Shown: piece after piece, positions 59,324-64,000 of the stretch
Layout of the letters: each line of letters begins with the position of its first letter
Position numbering within the stretch: position 1 is the stretch's first letter
Assembly: GCA_016200325.1 (NCBI GenBank)
Contig: JACQEZ010000019.1
Location: forward strand, 186,001 to 250,000
DNA length: 64,000 nucleotides
Direction of reading: 5' to 3'
DNA from: Candidatus Manganitrophaceae bacterium
Lineage (GTDB): Bacteria; Nitrospirota; Nitrospiria; SBBL01; Manganitrophaceae
The notes under the pieces: generated by a model
The model's input: the letters and a program-made list of their open reading frames with translations, nothing else
What the model was told of the DNA's origin: nothing
The model's database searches: none
Made by a program: the position numbers and the translations under genes

Positions 59324-59590
59324 ATGGAACCGCAAAAACAGAAAGAAGTCGAGCAACTCAAGGCATCTCTACCGGAGGTGGTAGAGGAAATCTCTCTTGC
59401 CACGGAGGAGGATACCGTTTCTGAAGAGGTCGAGAAAGCCAAAGGGGTCGTCGCCGGATTCATCACCAAATATGACGATCTGATGAAACAGCTGAGCCCG
59501 AAAGATCAGAAAGAGCTGATGCGAACGATCGGATTAAAAGTCGAAGAGATCGAGGAGAAGCTGACGGAGCTGCGGCAGGCACCGGAGTAA
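59324..59590 (+). CDS. Small acidic helical protein
   Basis: The 88-aa protein is Glu/Lys-rich and helical throughout (EEVEKAKGVVAGFITKYDDLMKQLSPKDQKEL and IGLKVEEIEEKLTELR), with coiled-coil spacing. GAGGAGG lies 5 nt upstream. No family recognised; followed by a terminator. Confidence 0.75.
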   Translation: MEPQKQKEVEQLKASLPEVVEEISLATEEDTVSEEVEKAKGVVAGFITKYDDLMKQLSPKDQKELMRTIGLKVEEIEEKLTELRQAPE

Positions 59591-59653
59591 GGCCGGTGAT
59601 TGCCCTGCATCCTTGAGCGACCTCGCAAGCAGATCGATGATCTATCAATTTAG

Positions 59654-59677
59654 AAGGCCGCCTCCAGGGCGGCTTTT
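59654..59677 (+). terminator. Intrinsic terminator
   Basis: GCCGCC (59657-59662) pairs with GGCGGC (59668-59673), then TTTT, 65 bp after the 88-aa gene. Confidence 0.75.
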
Positions 59678-59756
59678 CTATTTTGTAGCCCAATCGTCGT
59701 TTCCACGCTTCAGTCATTTGTAATTTAAAGGAACTCTGTCCAGGGGAGGTCACATC

Positions 59757-60242
59757 ATGAGGCGAATGCAACCGATCGTCACGGTGTTTTTTATTACGGC
59801 GCTGTGGATGAGTGGCGGCCCGCATGCTTTTGGGCAAACCACCCCGGGAGATGCGGGGGGCGGAGGGACCGGTCCGCTCCCGCAAGGGAGTGCCCCCGGT
59901 GTCGGCGTCGACCAGGATCAAAGGGGAGGGATCCGTTGTCCTCCCGGCGCATCGGATCCGCTCGGCAAAAGGCAGGAGTCTCCCGGTCTGAAAGAGATCC
60001 CTCCCAATTCCTCAAGCAGAGGAACGACCCCTTCCTGTCCACCGGATATCGCGGGTATCGGCGCCGGAAGCGGAGCGACCGGCGGGATTGTTGGAACCGG
60101 ACCGAGTAACAATGGATCCAATAACAATGGCGCAGCGGGGAATGGATCTGCCGGGGGCGGAACCGCCGGCTCTGGGAACTCAGGTGGCGGGGTGCCGGGC
60201 GGGCCTGCCGGCGGTGGAAGGGCCGGCGGAACGGATCGCTAA
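59757..60242 (+). CDS. Secreted low-complexity Gly/Ser/Asn-rich protein
   Basis: The 161-aa protein has a signal peptide (IVTVFFITALWMSGGPHAFGQ, cleavage about residue 26). Glycine-rich sequence dominates, with two cysteines and a repetitive C-terminal half such as NNGSNNNGAAGNGSAGGG. It may be a disordered extracellular or matrix protein. GGGGAGG lies 7 nt upstream of the ATG. No catalytic motif. Confidence 0.7.
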   Translation: MRRMQPIVTVFFITALWMSGGPHAFGQTTPGDAGGGGTGPLPQGSAPGVGVDQDQRGGIRCPPGASDPLGKRQESPGLKEIPPNSSSRGTTPSCPPDIAGIGAGSGATGGIVGTGPSNNGSNNNGAAGNGSAGGGTAGSGNSGGGVPGGPAGGGRAGGTDR

Positions 60243-60337
60243 GCGGCGCGGGGTTAATGCGCCTTCGTTCTTCAATCGTTTGGCCCGGGCTCGGCGGGCA
60301 TTGGCCGATCTGGAATGGCTCGAATGGATAGACTTTC

Positions 60338-63310
60338 TTATTCCGCTCCGGCGGTATTCGGACAGATGTCCTGATAGGCGCAGTACTGGCAGGCGATGTA
60401 GGTGGGGCGCGCCTCAAAAATTTCCCTTCGAATCCCCTCCGCCACCAGCCGAATCCGCTCTTGCAACTTCTCGATCTCTTTTTCTTGTTTGACCGCCGTC
60501 CCGACCAGCCCCGAATCAAGGAAGTGGAGCTCCACCCGAACCGGTAACGACCCGAACCGCTCCCGGTAGGCCCAGGCGTAGAGGGTGAGCTGAAGGTTCT
60601 CCTTCGCCTTCTTGTCGGCCGTCTTCTGGTCGTGCACCTCGGCCGTTTTGTAATCGATGACCACCCCTCCCATGTCGGTCTCGTCGACCCGGTCCCATCG
60701 CCCCGCAATCCGATTGCCGTCGAAGGTAAACGAAAACTCCTTTTCGATGTAGGTCGGAGGCCTTCCGCCGCGCTCCTGCGCTTCGTAGAATCGCCTCAGC
60801 GCCGCACGGCCCGCCGCGAACCGCTGCTCTTCATGTTGGCGGCTCAAAAACCCTTCGCTGCGCCACGCCCGCTCGAAGACCGCCAAGACCGCCTCGAGCG
60901 GCAACGCCTGACGGGGGGTCGCCTCATTGTCCAGGCCGTCGGTCATCTTCGCCGAAAGGTAGGCCGCCACCGCCTGATGCATCGCGCTTCCATAGAGGAC
61001 GGCGTGGTGCTGATAGATCGGCACCCTCAGAATGTGGGTGAACTTATATTTCAGCGGACAGGTGGAGTAGTCGTCGATCTGATAGTGGGTGAGATAAAGC
61101 GGCTCATTTGAAGCCGGCGCCCGCCGGGTGAAGAGGTCGGGCTGCTCCACCGCGCCATGCCGGGCGATCGCCTCTAACGCGGAGGCCTTGGTCGTCGGAA
61201 CCGCCTGAATCGGCAGGTTGAGCGCCTCCAGGACGAACGGGCTCACCTTTCGCTCGCGCACCCCGCCGATGTCGCGGGCGCTGGTGAGATAGAGGCGGCG
61301 GCGCGCGCGGGTCATTCCGACATAAAAGAGCCGCCGCTCTTCTTGGATGTGGATGTCCCCCTCCGGGATTTCTTCCTGGATCAATTCGACCGGCAGCTCG
61401 ATGCTCTCACGCCGCTCCCGGCTCGGAAACTTTCCATCGACCAGGCAGACCATGAAGACCGTATCGAACTCCAGCCCCTTCGCTTTATGAAAGGTCAATA
61501 CGGAGACGGCCGAGGCATCGACTTCGGCCTCCGCCGCGGGGGGATCCTCTCCCGCCTTGATCAATAGATCGAGGTAAGCGACGACATCGTGCAGCGCCGA
61601 GGTCGGCGTCAGCTGCTGGAACCGACGGATCTCCTCGAAGAAGCGGGCGACATTCTGAATCTTCACCTCCTGCGCCGCCGTCATCCGCTCGGCATACTGC
61701 TCCAACAGCCCGCTTCGCCGGATGAACTCATAGAGAACCACGCCGGCATCCACCTCGCGCGCCCGCTGGAGCGAGGCCTGCAGATCTGCGAGCAGCTTCT
61801 GAAGCGTTGCCGCCGCTTCCGGCGAAAGGGGTGTTCCGTCGGTCTCAATCTCCTTGAAGATTTCATAGAGACTCTGGTTCTTCCGGCGGGCCAACGCATT
61901 GCAGCGGGCGAGCGTTTCGTCCGGGAGACGGTAGAGTTCCGAAGTCGCAAGATAATAAAGGCTGCTGCTGTCGTGAAAGTCGGCCACCGCCCGCATAAAG
62001 GCGATCAGCAGCCGGATCTCAGGCCGCGAGTAGAGGCCGCGGTTGCCGGTAAACCGATAGGGGATGCCGCGGACATTCAGCGCCCTTAAAAATGGATCGG
62101 CATCGGCGTTCGCCCGCACGAGGATGGCAAAATCGCCGAGGTTTCTCCCCCCTTGCTGTTCTTCAGAGATGATCCGGGCCACCGCATCGGCCTCGGAGGA
62201 GAGGGTGTCGAAGTGAAGGTGGACGACCGGCAGATCGAGAAGCGACGGCACGGGATCTTCGACCTGAGAGACCAACCGCTTGTCGATCTCCTCCTGGATC
62301 TCCAGACGGTCGGGGTTGTTCTGCTGGATCAGACGGTAAGAAGCGTCGAGAATCGGCTGGACCGCCCGGTAGTTCTCGGTCAGAACCACCCGCTTTGCGT
62401 CGTGGTACATCCTTCCGAAACCGAGAATGTTCGAGATCGCCGCCCCCCGAAATTTGTAGATGCTCTGGTCGTTATCCCCCACGACGGTGATGTTGTTGTG
62501 GCCGGCGGCAAGCAGGCGAACCAGTTGGAACTGGGCGAAGTTGGTATCTTGAAATTCATCGACCAAGATATACCGGAATTGAGATTGGATCTTTTTGAGA
62601 ACATTCGGGTGCTCTCGGAAGAGGCGGAGCGTCATAGAGACTTGATCGCCGAAGTCGATGCACCCCTCCTCCATCAACAGCTGCTGATAATGCCGGTAGG
62701 TCTCCGCCAGTTCTTTTTGGAACGCCGCTTCTTCCAACAGGCTTGGATCCTCCGGCGTCGCCAGCGCCAGGGTGAACTGCCGATCGGCATGGGAAAGATA
62801 GGCTCCCGGACCGACATCTTCATCCTTGGCGCGGGAGAAGAGGGTCAGGAGCGCTTCGATATGCTTGGTGGGATTCCCGAGGGGACGGAAGGTTTTCAGC
62901 GGAAAAGCAAAGAGATGCTTTCGAAAGAAGATCACCTGCTCCGGCCGCGACAACACCCGAAAATCGGGGGTCAATCCGAGCCGGAGTCCATGTTCCCGCA
63001 GGATCCGGTCACCGAACGCATGAAAGGTGGAAATCGTCACCCCGGTATAGCCATAAGGGACCAGCAGATCGACCCGCTCCTCCATCTCCTTCGCCGCCTT
63101 TTCGGTGAAAGTCAGCGCCAGAATTTCGTGCGGCTTCGCTTGCTTGGTTGCAATCAGGTGGACGATCCGGCGGGTGATGACGAGCGTCTTGCCGGTCCCC
63201 GCCCCGGCGATGATGAGGAGCGGCCCTTCGCCATGCGCCACCGCCTCTTGCTGCTTCGGGGAGAGGGGACGCGTGCCGGCTTCCGATCCAAGGGTCGATG
63301 AGGGCTCCAT
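60338..63310 (-). CDS. UvrD/PcrA-type helicase fused to a PD-(D/E)XK Fe-S nuclease
   Basis: The 990-aa protein has an SF1A helicase: LSPKQQEAVAHG, Walker A GAGTGKT, DEFQDTN, GDNDQSIYKFRGAA, TENYRA, TFHKAKGLEFDTV and YVGMTRARRRLYL. The C-terminal PDDEXK_1 nuclease has GGVVIDYKTAEV with catalytic D and K. An AddB-like cysteine set (YSTCPLKYKF, then CQYCAYQDIC) suggests a 4Fe-4S cluster. It resembles the AddA/RecB-like bacterial family acting in end resection. ATG 63310 follows a TTG at 63313. Confidence 0.93.
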   Translation of the reverse strand: MEPSSTLGSEAGTRPLSPKQQEAVAHGEGPLLIIAGAGTGKTLVITRRIVHLIATKQAKPHEILALTFTEKAAKEMEERVDLLVPYGYTGVTISTFHAFGDRILREHGLRLGLTPDFRVLSRPEQVIFFRKHLFAFPLKTFRPLGNPTKHIEALLTLFSRAKDEDVGPGAYLSHADRQFTLALATPEDPSLLEEAAFQKELAETYRHYQQLLMEEGCIDFGDQVSMTLRLFREHPNVLKKIQSQFRYILVDEFQDTNFAQFQLVRLLAAGHNNITVVGDNDQSIYKFRGAAISNILGFGRMYHDAKRVVLTENYRAVQPILDASYRLIQQNNPDRLEIQEEIDKRLVSQVEDPVPSLLDLPVVHLHFDTLSSEADAVARIISEEQQGGRNLGDFAILVRANADADPFLRALNVRGIPYRFTGNRGLYSRPEIRLLIAFMRAVADFHDSSSLYYLATSELYRLPDETLARCNALARRKNQSLYEIFKEIETDGTPLSPEAAATLQKLLADLQASLQRAREVDAGVVLYEFIRRSGLLEQYAERMTAAQEVKIQNVARFFEEIRRFQQLTPTSALHDVVAYLDLLIKAGEDPPAAEAEVDASAVSVLTFHKAKGLEFDTVFMVCLVDGKFPSRERRESIELPVELIQEEIPEGDIHIQEERRLFYVGMTRARRRLYLTSARDIGGVRERKVSPFVLEALNLPIQAVPTTKASALEAIARHGAVEQPDLFTRRAPASNEPLYLTHYQIDDYSTCPLKYKFTHILRVPIYQHHAVLYGSAMHQAVAAYLSAKMTDGLDNEATPRQALPLEAVLAVFERAWRSEGFLSRQHEEQRFAAGRAALRRFYEAQERGGRPPTYIEKEFSFTFDGNRIAGRWDRVDETDMGGVVIDYKTAEVHDQKTADKKAKENLQLTLYAWAYRERFGSLPVRVELHFLDSGLVGTAVKQEKEIEKLQERIRLVAEGIRREIFEARPTYIACQYCAYQDICPNTAGAE

Positions 63311-63422
63311 CAAAGCGGTACTCCATCCTGCAGCGGGAAAGCGCTATCCTGGATAAAAATGTAATGAAACCGGCGGGGGAAGTCAATGGAAATTAAGGAA
63401 GCGTTTTTATTTCAGCAGGTTA

Positions 63423-63445
63423 GATCGGAGTCCTGCGCTCCGATC
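63423..63445. promoter_or_regulatory. 8-bp perfect inverted repeat
   Basis: GATCGGAG and CTCCGATC with a 7-nt loop, in the 280-bp gap between the helicase-nuclease and the small membrane protein gene. Possible terminator or operator; the rest of the gap shows nothing clear. Confidence 0.3.
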
Positions 63446-63592
63446 GGTGAGAAGCGTAGTGGCACGCGGGGTACGCAGGGAAGCATCCCCTGGAGTTAAG
63501 TGGACCATTCCGGAAAGAGAACAAAAAAATGAGGGTATCGATTCTAAGGGAAGAGCGGTCGAGGAGCTCTCGTTTATTCTTAAAGAGGTCGC

Positions 63593-63871
63593 CTAAAAGC
63601 GTTGGAGGCGTGATCGCATCCGAAGCCGCCAAGCAATCCGGGCGAGCCAGGCCATCCAGAGAAGGGTCAACGGAATGGCAAGCATCAATCCGATAAAGAA
63701 AGCGGAAATCAGAACGCCGATAAAAATCGTCAGCGCAAGAAGCGCCATCAAACCGAATTTCAATCGCTCCAGCCGGCTCAACGGACGGAAAACCGATCCG
63801 TTCCGCCAGGTACGCCCTTCGGTCGTCATTCGGTGAATGGCTCTCTCTTCCTCCGGGAATTTTTCCAACAT
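63593..63871 (-). CDS. Small two-helix membrane protein
   Basis: The 92-aa protein has a polar N-terminus (~35 residues) and a hydrophobic region of two helices (FGLMALLALTIFIGVLISAFF and LMLAIPLTLLWMAWLARIAW) ending in a basic tail RLRMRSRLQRF. GGGAGGG lies 4 nt before ATG. Not recognised. Confidence 0.8.
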   Translation of the reverse strand: MLEKFPEEERAIHRMTTEGRTWRNGSVFRPLSRLERLKFGLMALLALTIFIGVLISAFFIGLMLAIPLTLLWMAWLARIAWRLRMRSRLQRF

Positions 63872-64000
63872 GGAACCCTCCCAACTAAAGCTTTTATTTT
63901 TATCCTATCACACTTGAAACGCGGATGTCACAGGGCCGCGAGTGAACGATTTTGGATGATAAAGAGGCTTCGGAGATAAAAACAGACGGCCGTCTTTTCA
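63872..64000. other. Right window edge, no feature seen
   Basis: Non-coding leader of the 92-aa gene and unassigned DNA; no ORF or hairpin that can be supported. Confidence 0.5.

Noticed and set aside
1-64000. CRISPR arrays, tRNA/rRNA genes, transposases or prophage
   Set aside because: No regularly spaced repeats, no cloverleaf, no IS terminal repeats with a transposase, and no phage structural or integrase gene were found on reading both strands.

Overview
The window is about 60% GC, gene-dense DNA from a Gram-negative bacterium: lipoproteins, a predicted outer-membrane beta-barrel protein, and Sec and type IV pilin-like signal peptides are all present. E. coli-like sigma70 promoters (TTGACA/TATAAT, mostly 17-bp spacers) and strong Shine-Dalgarno (SD) sites can be read directly. 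No rRNA, tRNA, CRISPR array, transposase, integrase or phage gene is visible, so this is mainly chromosomal core and regulatory DNA. A cytochrome bd-like remnant, abundant sigma54 regulators, hemL, a stomatin/NfeD pair and QueC/QueD would fit a Nitrospirota-type organism, but that placement is only an inference.

Layout. 1-8000: a truncated SDR, a peroxiredoxin/DsbA-like pair, then minus-strand genes for an FKBP isomerase, a transglutaminase-like protein, a cupin, a 2OG-Fe oxygenase, a VOC protein, a membrane-anchored AAA ATPase and a formate/nitrite-type channel. 8000-10000: a UvrD-type helicase. 10300-14860: a regulatory block with an NtrC-type response regulator, a CRP/FNR-type regulator, a sugar-nucleotide transferase, a single-domain receiver and two zinc-ribbon miniproteins. 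15200-21600: 2-oxoacid dehydrogenase E1 alpha, E1 beta and E2, two peptide-ABC ATPases, and a PspF-like sigma54 activator. 21800-27850: small regulators and membrane proteins, a broken cytochrome bd-like gene, BON protein, GAPDH and an FAD oxidoreductase. 27950-35250: a candidate structured RNA behind a sigma54-like promoter, then two pseudopilins, a metallopeptidase/propeller/barrel lipoprotein and a BNR-repeat lipoprotein. 35250-44600: hemL, AtpI-like protein, stomatin/NfeD, ribosomal protein bL9, a JAMM-like membrane protein, QueC, a pteridine-reductase-like SDR, QueD, GNAT. 44690-49234: an lhr helicase gene broken by an in-frame TGA. 49238-57195: small proteins, a release-factor-like protein, dCTP deaminase, lysine 2,3-aminomutase, glutaredoxin, an unrecognised 498-aa protein, GDPD, RmuC, DUF3467 and a zinc alcohol dehydrogenase. 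57196-59200: a foreign-looking insertion bounded by a second copy of the dehydrogenase 3' end. 59300-64000: small proteins and a 990-aa helicase-nuclease.

How parts connect. Two sigma54 activators (10310-11677 and 20677-21612) share the window with four sites matching the GG-N10-GC sigma54 promoter pattern (11804, 21802, 24306, 27956). These lie ahead of the CRP-type regulator, a receiver-like protein, the BON-GAPDH pair and a non-coding segment with two large hairpins, which suggests a local sigma54 regulon. Several genes without an SD (uvrD-like, nfeD, lhr, a zinc-ribbon gene) have a sigma70 -10 box ending 6-8 nt before the start codon, as expected for leaderless mRNAs.

Most unusual items: the sigma54-like structured RNA locus; lhr with a nonsense codon plus two copies of a palindromic element inserted in frame; a bd-oxidase-like gene with two compensating frameshifts; a pseudopilin whose only plausible start is ATC in a TAATC overlap; an exact JAMM motif in a membrane-anchored protein next to queC; and the duplicated dehydrogenase 3' end around an insert.
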